From Nostoc sp. FACHB-892 (GTDB lineage Bacteria > Cyanobacteriota > Cyanobacteriia > Cyanobacteriales > Nostocaceae): a stretch of 64,000 bases of DNA. The position numbers and the translations under genes are program-made. Every line of letters starts with the position of its first letter. Position 1 is the stretch's first letter. The stretch lies in NCBI RefSeq assembly GCF_014698795.1, contig NZ_JACJTR010000011.1, forward strand, positions 62,001-126,000. The letters run 5' to 3'. Of the stretch, positions 36,952 to 46,088 are shown piece after piece. The notes beneath the pieces are model-generated. The model searched no databases and had not been told where the DNA came from. It was given only the letters and a program-made list of their open reading frames with translations.

Positions 36952-37833
36952 CTAAGCTTTTTTGCGAGTTACCCAGCGAGCGATAATACTTGTGATTAGA
37001 ACCATCAATACTAAAATCAAAGACGCTGCCCAAGCTAGTGATTGCCAATTTTTAAACGGAGAAATGGCATATTTGTAAACCAAAACAGCAAGGGAAGCTG
37101 TTGGTTGGAATATGCCATCGGGCCAAAAGTTGGAAAATAAAGCTGTAAACAGTAATGGTGCAGTTTCTCCAGAGGCTCTGGCGATCGCTAGCGTTGCTCC
37201 AGTTACAATTGCTGGTAAGGCTGCTGGCAACACTACTTGTGTTACTGTTTGAAAGTTAGTTGCTCCTAACCCTACAGATGCTTGTCGTAAATCTTGCGAA
37301 ACTAACTGCAAGGCTTCGTCAGTGGTTCGGACAATAATTGGCAACATCAAAATTGCCAGCGCAAATCCTCCACCTAAAGCAGAATATGATCCTAAGTTTA
37401 ACTTTACCAGTGTCAAAACTACAATCCCATAGGCAAATACCCCAGCAATAATTGAGGGGACTCCACTCAGGACGTTAGCCGCAAAGCGTACCCATCTCGC
37501 GACTTGGGCCGAGCTAAATTCTGTGATATAAATTGCCGCTAAAACACCAAATGGGATACTAATTAAGGCAGCAATTCCTACCATTAATAGTGTACCCAAG
37601 ATTGCATTACCAAAGCCTCCTCCCTGTTGTAACGCTTTGGGTGGCAGTTCAAAAAAGATGCTGGGACTCAAACTGCTAAAGCCTTGAATAATGACATAAG
37701 AAAGCACTGCTAGTAAAGGCACAAGTGCCAAGACCCCGCAGATAAATCCAACTACTGTCATTACAGTATTAAACAATGTTCTTTGAGACATGGCAGCGCG
37801 AGTTAGACTGCGCTCTGGAAAATTAGAAGTCAT
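36952..37833 (-). CDS. pstA: Phosphate ABC transporter permease PstA
   Basis: 293 residues, about six membrane segments. GVPSIIAGVFAYG and the cytoplasmic loop LRQASVGLGATNFQTVTQVVLPAALPAI (EAA-like loop contacting PstB) identify PstA. It lies 54 nt before pstB and 19 nt after pstC, so one transcript is likely. Confidence 0.94.
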   Translation of the reverse strand: MTSNFPERSLTRAAMSQRTLFNTVMTVVGFICGVLALVPLLAVLSYVIIQGFSSLSPSIFFELPPKALQQGGGFGNAILGTLLMVGIAALISIPFGVLAAIYITEFSSAQVARWVRFAANVLSGVPSIIAGVFAYGIVVLTLVKLNLGSYSALGGGFALAILMLPIIVRTTDEALQLVSQDLRQASVGLGATNFQTVTQVVLPAALPAIVTGATLAIARASGETAPLLFTALFSNFWPDGIFQPTASLAVLVYKYAISPFKNWQSLAWAASLILVLMVLITSIIARWVTRKKA

Positions 37834-37852
37834 AATTTAATCCAAAAATAAG

Positions 37853-38803
37853 CTACAGTCGCTTGACTCTCAGAACGATAAATTCGGCCATGATATTGAC
37901 TATCAAGGTCAAGAAGAATAGAACTAATGCAGCGTACATTAAAGCCGAAACTTGCAAACCACTAGCTTCTGAAAATTGATTCGCTAGTAGAGAAGAAATC
38001 GTATTACCTGGTGCTAACAGTGAGATACTAATGTTGTTGGAATTACCAATCAACATTGTTACGGCCATTGTTTCTCCCATTGCCCGACCGAGTGCTAACA
38101 TCACAGCACTAACTATGCCCGAAAAGGCTGCTGGAATCAGTATTTGCAAAATCGTTTCCCAGCGAGTTGCTCCTAGACCTACGGCTGCTTGGCGCAAACT
38201 GGAGGGTATAGAAATTAAGGCATCGCGTGATAAAGCTGTGATGATTGGCAAAGTCATAATTGCTAATATGACTCCCGCCGGTAACATTCCTGGGCCTGTA
38301 GGGGGGGTGCTAAAAAATGGTATCCAGCCAAAGTAACTATTGAGCCATTTTCCTAAGTTAGTTAAGATAGGCACTAAAACAAAAATACCCCAAACCCCGT
38401 AAACAACACTGGGAATAGCTGCGAGCAGTTCTACCGCAAAAACCAGTACCAACTTCACTTTTGAGGGTAAAAAATCCTCGCTTAGTACAATAGCAGTACC
38501 AACTCCAATCGGTACAGCTATTAGTAAACCAATAAAAGAACTCAAAAGAGTTCCATAAATTTGAGGTAGCACCCCGTAGTTATCATTAACTGGGTTCCAA
38601 GTAGTGTTAGCTAAAAAGCTAGCACCAAACTGTTGGATGGCAGGCCAAGAAGCAATTGCCACCTGTAAGCCGATCCATAATAAAGTAGCAGCAACCCCAA
38701 AGGCGAAAATTTTAGTAATCCAAATAAAACCCTGATCTAGGGACTTTTCTACATCAGAGCGATTTTTTGTCGCTGATGAAAGGTTTTGAGTATTTGTAGC
38801 CAT
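37853..38803 (-). CDS. pstC: Phosphate ABC transporter permease PstC
   Basis: 316 residues, about six membrane segments. Key blocks are AIPSVVYGVWGIFVLVP, SRDALISIPSSLRQAAVGLG, and LGRAMGETMAVTMLIGN, which is typical of PstC. The ATG at 38803 is used; a TTG six codons earlier is possible. Confidence 0.94.
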   Translation of the reverse strand: MATNTQNLSSATKNRSDVEKSLDQGFIWITKIFAFGVAATLLWIGLQVAIASWPAIQQFGASFLANTTWNPVNDNYGVLPQIYGTLLSSFIGLLIAVPIGVGTAIVLSEDFLPSKVKLVLVFAVELLAAIPSVVYGVWGIFVLVPILTNLGKWLNSYFGWIPFFSTPPTGPGMLPAGVILAIMTLPIITALSRDALISIPSSLRQAAVGLGATRWETILQILIPAAFSGIVSAVMLALGRAMGETMAVTMLIGNSNNISISLLAPGNTISSLLANQFSEASGLQVSALMYAALVLFFLTLIVNIMAEFIVLRVKRL

Positions 38804-39000
38804 GACTACCAATTTTAACAATTAAATCAGAGAGAAATATGGATGGGAGGCAACCAGATTAGTAAAATTGCCACCTCATCATTTCTTGAAACTGAAACAT
38901 TGATAACTTAGAGTTCCAAGTTACGAATGTCGATAAAACAATAAGTTTAACGAGCAGCCGACAAACTATTGTTTAGGAATGCCTCATGTTTTGACTGTAG

Positions 39001-40173
39001 TTACTTGCTAGCGCTAGTACCATCACCAACAGCGATTTTATACTCTGGACTGATTTGATCGGCAGCAGCAGCCACCTTTGTAATGACGTTTTGGGGTAAA
39101 GGAACATACCCTAGTGCCACAGAATTCTTTTGACCCTCAGTTAAGGCATATTCGATTGCAGCTTCAACTGCTTTAGCTTTTGCTGCATCGGGATATTTCT
39201 TGTAAGTCAACAGCCAAGTGTAAGTGACGATGGGATAGGAATCAGCTCCTTCTGGATCGGAAATGAAGACGCGGAGATCAGGCGGTAGAGTTGCTGATGC
39301 CAGAGTTTTAGAGGCTGACTCTTCAGTAGGTACAATAAACTGACCGCCTTTATTTTCTAAAGCAGCGAACTTGAGACTATTTTGTTTGGCATAGCCGTAC
39401 TCGACATAACCAATAGAACCTTGTGTTTGTTGGATTTGGGCGGTAACACCCTCATTCCCTTTTGCACCAACTCCCACAGGCCAGTTGACAGTTTTGCCTT
39501 CACCAACTTTACTCTTCCACTCCGGGCTAATAGCGTTAAGGTGTTTTGTAAACACACCTGTTGTTCCACTACCATCTGAACGATAAACAACTGTGATTGG
39601 CTGGTTAGGAAGCTTTACACCTGGGTTAGCCTTGGCAATTTGAGGATCATCCCAAGACTTGATTTTGCCTAGTAGAATATCAGCGTAAACGGCTCGTGGT
39701 AGCTTTAGTTCTGCAACATCTGGCAAGTTGTAAGCTAGCACGATGCTACCAGCAGTTACAGGCAGTAAAATAACGCCCTTATCCGCTGGCACTTTTTGAA
39801 TTTCTTCATCCTTCATGGCAACATCACTGGCACCAAAGTCTACAGTTCCTTTGATAAATTGCTCAACTCCAGCACCGCTACCAACTGAGGCATAGTCAAC
39901 TTGCAGGTTTGGATATTTTTTGTTTAGATCCGTAAACCATGTATCATATAGTGGTGCTGGGAAAGACGCACCAGCCCCGCTTAACTTGACATTTCCACCC
40001 AAATCTAATTTGGTTGAGCTGGAGGCAGTAGTATCTTTAGCAGTACCAGGATTGGAGGTTGTATTATCTGAGTTTTGCTGTCCACCACATGCAGCCAAGC
40101 TGATTGTCAGTGCTAACACTGAAACTGAGGCTGTAAAGCTATGAACTTTTGTTACATTAAAGTGTGAACGCAT
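39001..40173 (-). CDS. pstS: Phosphate-binding protein PstS
   Basis: 390 residues. Lipoprotein signal ending LAACGG, then a Ser/Thr-rich linker. The phosphate-binding fold shows GAGASFPAPLYDTWF, VDYASVGSGAGVEQFI, DFGASDVAM and YRSDGSGTTGVFT, all PstS motifs. It is exported to the periplasm and hands phosphate to PstCAB. First gene of the unit; Pho-box-like repeats lie about 55-85 nt upstream. Confidence 0.95.
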   Translation of the reverse strand: MRSHFNVTKVHSFTASVSVLALTISLAACGGQQNSDNTTSNPGTAKDTTASSSTKLDLGGNVKLSGAGASFPAPLYDTWFTDLNKKYPNLQVDYASVGSGAGVEQFIKGTVDFGASDVAMKDEEIQKVPADKGVILLPVTAGSIVLAYNLPDVAELKLPRAVYADILLGKIKSWDDPQIAKANPGVKLPNQPITVVYRSDGSGTTGVFTKHLNAISPEWKSKVGEGKTVNWPVGVGAKGNEGVTAQIQQTQGSIGYVEYGYAKQNSLKFAALENKGGQFIVPTEESASKTLASATLPPDLRVFISDPEGADSYPIVTYTWLLTYKKYPDAAKAKAVEAAIEYALTEGQKNSVALGYVPLPQNVITKVAAAADQISPEYKIAVGDGTSASK

Positions 40174-40970
40174 TGCTATAAATATTTTAGTAACTTTTCG
40201 GGTGAGCGCTTCTAAGGATACCTCTAAAGGATAAAGTTTAAGGTAAAGGATTGGTTAATAGAGCTAAAAATGCTTGTTTTTTTTGATGAATAACAGACAA
40301 TTGTTTCTAGTTTTGCTTGATAAAATTTATACTGCTGTCTTCTTCACACATTACATATAATACTAAAGTAATTTCGTTACAGATATTTACAATACTCTAT
40401 TTAGTTATGTAGATTTATTGGTCAAGTCAGAAAAAATATGTAATAACTTAATAAAGCAGAGTGTCATTTTAGACCTAATTAATTTGGAAATTTATGAAAT
40501 TTGTTTCTGTTTATTGAAAATAAGCAGACTTTAAGCCATAACTAAACGATTTAACTTTAGTCGGTGAGATTATTTTTTAGAAAAAGCAGAAAGAGAAACA
40601 TAATAAATTGCATATTTTATGGAGAGAAAGCAGGGCGATCGCTAGAAATATAAGTCATTAAGGAACTATATTTAATATCTTGTAGCATAATTGGGCGCTG
40701 AATCTAAAAATTTATATTTAAGTATTAATTTGTGTTAAGTTAATTTTACCACAAGTTAAGTTAAATACCAGAATCACATAACACCTCGGTTAATAAAATT
40801 AGGGCATAAACACCTAAACCATAATTTGTAGAACTGAAAAGTTGCATATCAAAAAGGCAAAAAAGAATATGCTAAGTCTTAAAAATGCCATTACAATTGC
40901 ATTTTAATACTAAATTAATATATTAATTGCTGTTCATTTTCCCTTTTGCCTTTCCTTGGTTGCCTGATAA
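40174..40970. other. Divergent intergenic region upstream of pstS and bioY
   Basis: 797 AT-rich nt. It includes a possible Pho box at 40229-40259 and otherwise no gene or strong structure. Promoters for both flanking genes must be here. Confidence 0.5.
40229..40259 (-). promoter_or_regulatory. Possible Pho box upstream of pstS
   Basis: On the minus strand ATTAACCA (40252-40259), CTTTACCT (40241-40248) and CTTTATCC (40229-40236) recur at 11-12 nt. Cyanobacterial PhoB/SphR boxes are direct repeats like CTTAACCT with 3-nt gaps. The match is fair, and the position before pstS fits. Confidence 0.5.
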
Positions 40971-41558
40971 ATGTTTGCTGCTTCCAATCAATTACTATGG
41001 TCTATGATTGGCTTACTTCTGACAATGGGTGGCACCTTCCTAGAAGTTTATGGTATCACCTTACCTTGGAGTTGGAGTAAGCACGGAATTCAGACTTTTT
41101 CTTTAGGTGTCACTTTTCAAATTGGCGCAGTACTGTTGGTAGGTTGCTTAGGAGGCAAAAATGCCGGTGCGCTCTCACAAATTGCTTATTTAGTCATGGG
41201 TTTAACCTTATTACCTGTATTTGCTGATGGCGGCGGTATCGGTTATATCAAGTTATCTCAATTTGGCTATTTACTAGGCTTTATTCCTGGAGCTTGGATT
41301 TGTGGCTTGTTTGCTTTTAAAGCAAGACCTCGACTAGAAACTCTTGCTTTTAGTTGCATCTGTGGCTTGTTAACTCTCCACCTATGCGGTATTACTTATT
41401 TGATTATTAGTTATATTTTTCAGTGGAAAGGCACAGAAAATCTACCCTTAATGCAAGCAATCCTCAGATATTCCTGGTTTACACTACCAGGACAACTAAC
41501 TGTGGTCTGTGCCGTTACTGTAATAGCATATGTATTGCGTCACTTAATGTTTTATTAG
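40971..41558 (+). CDS. bioY: Biotin transporter BioY (S component)
   Basis: 195 residues, about five or six membrane segments. Small substrate-binding component of ECF-type vitamin uptake. FADGGGIGYIKL and FGYLLGFIPGAWICG match the BioY core (GG..GY..GF..GA). Energy-coupling subunits are not in the window. lspA follows 335 nt downstream after repeat DNA. Confidence 0.82.
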   Translation: MFAASNQLLWSMIGLLLTMGGTFLEVYGITLPWSWSKHGIQTFSLGVTFQIGAVLLVGCLGGKNAGALSQIAYLVMGLTLLPVFADGGGIGYIKLSQFGYLLGFIPGAWICGLFAFKARPRLETLAFSCICGLLTLHLCGITYLIISYIFQWKGTENLPLMQAILRYSWFTLPGQLTVVCAVTVIAYVLRHLMFY

Positions 41559-41893
41559 TTCATTGTCCTTCGTCCTTTGTCATTTGTCACAAGCTCATGA
41601 CTAATGATCAATGACTCTTAAGAGTGACGCTCGTTCACCTTCTTTCTCCCACAAAGAGAGGTTAGCGCCTGCCGTAGGATGCCCGTTCACGTAGCGTCTC
41701 CTTTCGGAGAAGGGCTTTACGGAGAAGACTGTGCTAGCTCACTAATGACCAATACTTCTCTACGGCTACGCCGGAAGCGTAGCTATGCCCAGGTTTTACA
41801 GCTTCTCTACAAAACGCTACGCGTAGCTTGCTTCACCGTAGGAGTATGCTCAGTACAAGTGACCAATGACCAATGACTAATGACTAATTCGCC
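41559..41893. repeat. Block of dispersed Nostoc-type repeats
   Basis: Heptamer runs (AATGACT/AATGACC) at both ends enclose palindromic repeats: CGTAGCGTCTCCTTTCGGAG, ACTTCTCTACGGCTACGCC, GGAAGCGTAGC and AACGCTACGCGTAGC. The same words occur at 18160-18245 and 49135-49190. No gene seen. Confidence 0.75.
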
Positions 41894-42370
41894 ATGCGTT
41901 TAAAAAATCGCCTTTTTTGGATAGCTGCCTTCATAGCTTTTTTCTTAGACCAAATAACAAAATATTGGGTGGTGCAGACCTTTAGCTTAGGGCAGACACT
42001 ACCACTTCTACCTGGGATATTTCACTTCACCTATGTCACTAACACTGGTGCCGCTTTTAGTCTGTTAAGTGGAAAAGTAGAGTGGTTGCGCTGGCTATCT
42101 TTAGGAGTGAGTTTAGTATTGATAGCGTTGGCTTTGTTTGGTCCAACGTTAAATTTATGGGATCAGTTGGGCTATGGCTTGATTTTAGGTGGAGCTATGG
42201 GCAACGGTATTGATCGCTTTGTTTTAGGCTATGTAGTTGATTTTCTTGATTTTCGCCTGATTAACTTTGCTGTATTTAATGTGGCTGATTCATTTATTAG
42301 TATCGGTATAGTTTGCCTGTTAATTGGTTCCTTGCAAAAAACACCGACTTCAACTGGCAGATCGCATTAA
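41894..42370 (+). CDS. lspA: Lipoprotein signal peptidase (signal peptidase II)
   Basis: 158 residues, four membrane segments. Cleaves lipoprotein signal peptides at the lipobox. Catalytic Asp residues are in GGAMGNGIDRF and FNVADSFI; YVTNTGAAFSLL is another family block. PstS in this window is a likely client. Confidence 0.95.
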   Translation: MRLKNRLFWIAAFIAFFLDQITKYWVVQTFSLGQTLPLLPGIFHFTYVTNTGAAFSLLSGKVEWLRWLSLGVSLVLIALALFGPTLNLWDQLGYGLILGGAMGNGIDRFVLGYVVDFLDFRLINFAVFNVADSFISIGIVCLLIGSLQKTPTSTGRSH

Positions 42371-42377
42371 ACTATTA

Positions 42378-42402
42378 AGCCTGGGATGATTAATCCCAGG
42401 CT
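42378..42402 (+). terminator. Terminator hairpin after lspA
   Basis: AGCCTGGGAT and ATCCCAGGCT pair over 10 bp around GATTA, 8 nt past the lspA stop. Only a weak T-run follows. Confidence 0.75.
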
Positions 42403-42483
42403 ATTAATTACTGAAACCCTTGCTCAGTAATATACGTGAATACTTGATTTATTAATTCCAGCGATTTTTATTTGTTTGCTATT

Positions 42484-42510
42484 TTACACCAGCTTGCATA
42501 ACTGGTGTAA
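42484..42510. terminator. 9-bp hairpin downstream of the 42577 gene
   Basis: TTACACCAG and CTGGTGTAA pair perfectly around 9 nt. It lies 66 nt past the stop of the minus-strand gene and may end its transcript. Confidence 0.5.
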
Positions 42511-42576
42511 GAGGTCAAAATGTACTGACAATCGCTGATGGCAAACTAGTATTCAGACTATGCCCCAGCTTTTAAT

Positions 42577-43260
42577 TTAATTACCTGTAGCAGGAGTATT
42601 TGGCGAACTAGAGCCTGGAGCTGTGCTGGGAGAATTTATACCTGGTTCGGTGGTGCTGCCAGGAGTGCCAGACTCAGGTGAAGTTGAGCTTCCTGGTTCG
42701 GTAGTGCTGTCAGGAGTTCCAGGCTCAGATGGGGTAATGCTTCCTGGTGCTGGAGTTAAATTGCTAGGAGCGCCAGGTTCAGATGGGGGAACGCTTTCGG
42801 GAGCGCCAGGTGTAGATGGGGTAATGCTTCCTGGTGCTGGAGTTAAGTTGCTAGGAGCGCTAGGTTCAGATGGGGGAACGCTTTCGGGAGTGCCAGGTGT
42901 AGATGGGGTAATGCTTCCTGGTGTAGTTGTGCTATCAGGAGTAGTGGTGCTAGGCGTGGTTTCTACTGGTGTAGTTGTGCTATCAGGAGTGGTGGTGCTA
43001 GGCGTGGTTTCTGCTGGTGCCGTAGTGCTACCAGGAGCGCTAGGAGTGACTGGTGTACCACCTTGACAGCGGGAGTTAAGCGGAAAATTCTGGCACAGAA
43101 TTTTCATCCCTTCTGGCGACATTTTGATTTCCGCTGGCGCACTAGTAGAGTCGCCACCGGATTGGGCTATAGGGGATTTACTAGATTCGGCTACAGCAAT
43201 GTTAGCGCTGAGTGCCAAAGATAGAGCTGTACCAATCATGGTCAGAGATTTTCCGATCAT
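42577..43260 (-). CDS. Secreted Pro/Ser/Thr-rich repeat protein
   Basis: 227 residues. Signal peptide (MIGKSLTMIGTALSLALSANIAVA). A short block with two Cys (MKILCQNFPLNSRCQGG) may form a disulfide. About 150 residues of low-complexity repeats follow (TTPSTTTPDST, and PGSITPSTPGAPESVPPSEP in two near copies). No enzyme motif. Probably an envelope spacer or adhesive protein. ATG 43260 has GAGGA upstream; a TTG at 43278 is less likely. Confidence 0.75.
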   Translation of the reverse strand: MIGKSLTMIGTALSLALSANIAVAESSKSPIAQSGGDSTSAPAEIKMSPEGMKILCQNFPLNSRCQGGTPVTPSAPGSTTAPAETTPSTTTPDSTTTPVETTPSTTTPDSTTTPGSITPSTPGTPESVPPSEPSAPSNLTPAPGSITPSTPGAPESVPPSEPGAPSNLTPAPGSITPSEPGTPDSTTEPGSSTSPESGTPGSTTEPGINSPSTAPGSSSPNTPATGN

Positions 43261-43690
43261 TCTGAAATTAATCCTCAACGGAACACTCGCCCCATTAAAA
43301 CAGACAATAGGATTTAGAAAATCTTCCTAAATGAATATATTTAGGTTTGTTTCAGAATATGTGGATATGTAAATTCGTAAAAATTAAATCTGTTATTGCT
43401 TGGAAGCTAGTGTTTAATAATACAAAAGAAAAATTATGATTGTAGTTATTAAACTGGTAATTGTAGATAATGCGACCCTTGGAGAATGAGGATAAAATCT
43501 GTGTCCTTATTAACGAAGTGACAAAAATAACAAAACAATTATGATTACATGATAAATTTTAAGTATAAAATAGCTCAAGAAGTTCCGTATAACTAATTTA
43601 TGCTTTGGCTTATGAGTAAAATGATGAAAGACTAACATCTAAATTGTAATTCGCCCGATTCTTCACTAAAAAGTGTGATGTAAATAGCCG
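43261..43690. other. Divergent intergenic region
   Basis: 430 AT-rich nt between the secreted repeat protein and the penicillin-binding protein; both promoters must be here. No gene seen. Confidence 0.5.
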
Positions 43691-45961
43691 ATGAGTTTTC
43701 CCCAACCCCCTCAAAAGCCACAAACTTTACTTGGTCAACTGACTCAAGCGGTACATACTATTCAAGCTAGGGTCGATTTTTCTAAATTGGCGCTCAAGCC
43801 TAATGCCAAAGTACCGGAACTCTGGGTGCAGGATGCGGGGGCGGATAAGGCAGAGGTATATCCACTATTAGGCGATCGCTATATTCTAGGTCGTAGCTCC
43901 AAATCCAGCGATATCGTCATCCGTAACCCTGTTGTCAGCCAAATTCACCTATCGCTATCGCGGAATTCTACTCATAGCACACCAGTTTTCGTTATCAAAG
44001 ACGAAAACTCCACTAATGGTATTTATCGTGGCAAGCGTCGTGTTAATTCCCTGGAACTGCGTCACGGGGATATTCTCACCTTGGGTCCCCCAGAACTCGC
44101 CGCTTCTGTGCGGTTGCAATACGTCGATCCACCAGCCTGGTATGTTAAAGCTGCAAGCTGGACAGCTTCTGGTGTAGGTGGTGCTAGTGCCCTGTTAGCG
44201 TTAGTGATTGGTGTCGAATGGCTAAAATTTCAAGTTAAACCCCTACCGACAGCTACACGCGCCCCAGTAGTTGTTTACGCCCGTGATGGAGCCACTCCCC
44301 TGAGAGAACCTCGGACTACCTCTCATGTAGACATGAAGCGATTAGAGGAATTTGGCCCTTATTTACCTGCTGCGGTGGTGGCTTCAGAAGATAGTCGTTA
44401 TTACTGGCACTTTGGTGTTGACCCTGTGGGAATTTTACGAGCCATCTTGATCAATAGCCGCAGCGGAGATGTGCAGCAAGGAGCCAGCACTGTGACCCAG
44501 CAAGTTGCCCGCAGTTTGTTCCGTGATTATGTAGGTAGACAAGATACCCTTGGACGCAAATTGCGGGAAGCAGTTGTCGCTCTGAAGCTCGAAACCTTTT
44601 ACAGCAAAGATGAAATTTTGCTGATGTATTTAAATCGGGTTTTTTTGGGGGGAGATACTTCTGGCTTTGAGGATGCAGCCCGGTATTACTTTGAAAAGTC
44701 GGCTAAAGAATTAACTTTGGCAGAAGCAGCAACGTTGGTAGGAATTTTACCTGCTCCCAACGCTTTCGATTTCTGTGGGGATGGGCCAAATAAGCTAGAA
44801 GCAGCCGAATACCGGAATCGCGTGATTAAGCGATTGCTGGAGATGGGCAAAATTAAACCTGAAGATGCGAACCGAGCTAGACGCTCCACTGTGCAAGTTA
44901 GTCCTAAAGTTTGCGAACAGCAAGCTAAGACGATCGCTCCTTATTTTTACAGTTACGTCTTCTCTGAACTTGAATCGATTTTGGGGGAAGGAGCTGCAAG
45001 AGAAGGAAATTATATCATTGAAACGAAGCTTGATCTAGCTATACAGAGGCAAGCAGAAGCAGCGTTGAATAATTCAGTGAACAACGCTGGTAGAAATTTT
45101 AATTTTTCTCAAGGGGCGGTGGTGACTCTTGACTCTAGTACAGGCAGTATCCTCGCAATGGTGGGTGGGACTGATTACAGAAAAAGTCAGTTCAATCGTG
45201 CTGTTCAAGCCAAAAGACAACCAGGTTCAACCTTCAAAATCTTTGCTTACACGGCTGCTATTCAACAGGGAATTTCAGAATCAAAAAGTTATTCTTGCGC
45301 TCCTTTAACTTGGCAAGGCTTTACTTATAAGCCCTGTCGTGCTGGCGCTGGCGCTAATTTAGATATCGCTATTGGACTGGCGCTTTCAGAAAATCCCATC
45401 GCCCTGCGAGTTGCTAGAGAAGTCGGGCTGGATAAAGTCGTGTCAATGGCGCAGCGTTTAGGGGTAAAGTCAACACTTGATCCAGTTCCTGGCTTGGTAC
45501 TAGGTCAAAGTGTGGTCAATGTTTTAGAAATGACTGGTGCTTTCGGCGCTATTGGTAATGGTGGTGTACGAAATCCTCCCCATGCGATTAACCGAATTTT
45601 AGACAGTGGTGATTGCCGCGATCGCAATGATATCAAAACCTGCCGTGTAATCTACTCTTTCGACCAAGATCCAGATGCCAATAAACGAGTCCTGCCAAAT
45701 GGTGTAGCCGATGAGATGACTAGTTTGATGCGTGGCGTAGTCACAAGGGGTACTGGTCGTGGTGCAGCAATTGGCCTGGGGGAAGCTGGGAAAACAGGCA
45801 CGACTGATAAAAACGTTGACTTATGGTTCATAGGTTTTATCCCCAGTCGGCGGCTTGTAACTGGTGTTTGGCTAGGAAACGACAATAATTCCCCTACATC
45901 TGGTAGCAGCGCTCAAGCAGCTCAGTTGTGGGGAGATTATATGCGGAGAATTACAAGGTAA
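43691..45961 (+). CDS. Class A penicillin-binding protein with N-terminal FHA domain
   Basis: 756 residues. Residues about 58-140 are an FHA phosphothreonine-binding domain (LGDRYILGRSSKSSDIVI, VSQIHLSLS, DENSTNGIYRG). One membrane helix near 160-178 follows. The GT51 glycosyltransferase has the Glu in ASEDSRYYWHFGVDPVG and QGASTVTQQVARSLF. The transpeptidase has SxxK in RQPGSTFKIFAY (Ser near 513), SEN in ALSENPIAL and KTG in AGKTGTTDKN. It builds and cross-links peptidoglycan in the periplasm. The cytoplasmic FHA domain suggests control by a Ser/Thr kinase. Confidence 0.94.
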   Translation: MSFPQPPQKPQTLLGQLTQAVHTIQARVDFSKLALKPNAKVPELWVQDAGADKAEVYPLLGDRYILGRSSKSSDIVIRNPVVSQIHLSLSRNSTHSTPVFVIKDENSTNGIYRGKRRVNSLELRHGDILTLGPPELAASVRLQYVDPPAWYVKAASWTASGVGGASALLALVIGVEWLKFQVKPLPTATRAPVVVYARDGATPLREPRTTSHVDMKRLEEFGPYLPAAVVASEDSRYYWHFGVDPVGILRAILINSRSGDVQQGASTVTQQVARSLFRDYVGRQDTLGRKLREAVVALKLETFYSKDEILLMYLNRVFLGGDTSGFEDAARYYFEKSAKELTLAEAATLVGILPAPNAFDFCGDGPNKLEAAEYRNRVIKRLLEMGKIKPEDANRARRSTVQVSPKVCEQQAKTIAPYFYSYVFSELESILGEGAAREGNYIIETKLDLAIQRQAEAALNNSVNNAGRNFNFSQGAVVTLDSSTGSILAMVGGTDYRKSQFNRAVQAKRQPGSTFKIFAYTAAIQQGISESKSYSCAPLTWQGFTYKPCRAGAGANLDIAIGLALSENPIALRVAREVGLDKVVSMAQRLGVKSTLDPVPGLVLGQSVVNVLEMTGAFGAIGNGGVRNPPHAINRILDSGDCRDRNDIKTCRVIYSFDQDPDANKRVLPNGVADEMTSLMRGVVTRGTGRGAAIGLGEAGKTGTTDKNVDLWFIGFIPSRRLVTGVWLGNDNNSPTSGSSAQAAQLWGDYMRRITR

Positions 45962-46087
45962 ATTGGGGACTGGGGACTGGGGGCTAGGGAAAGGCAAAAG
46001 GTTACAGGGTGGGCAGAATTCACGTTTGCTACCTTATCTCTTCCTAATTTCCACCAATCCCCAATCCCTAGTCCCCAGTCCCCAATT
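45961..46087. terminator. 18-bp inverted repeat between convergent genes
   Basis: AATTGGGGACTGGGGACT (45961-45978) and its exact complement (46070-46087) bracket the whole gap between the PBP and DUF4335 stop codons. Both arms are built from GGGGACT heptamers. It may act as a two-way terminator. Confidence 0.6.
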
Positions 46088-46088
46088 A

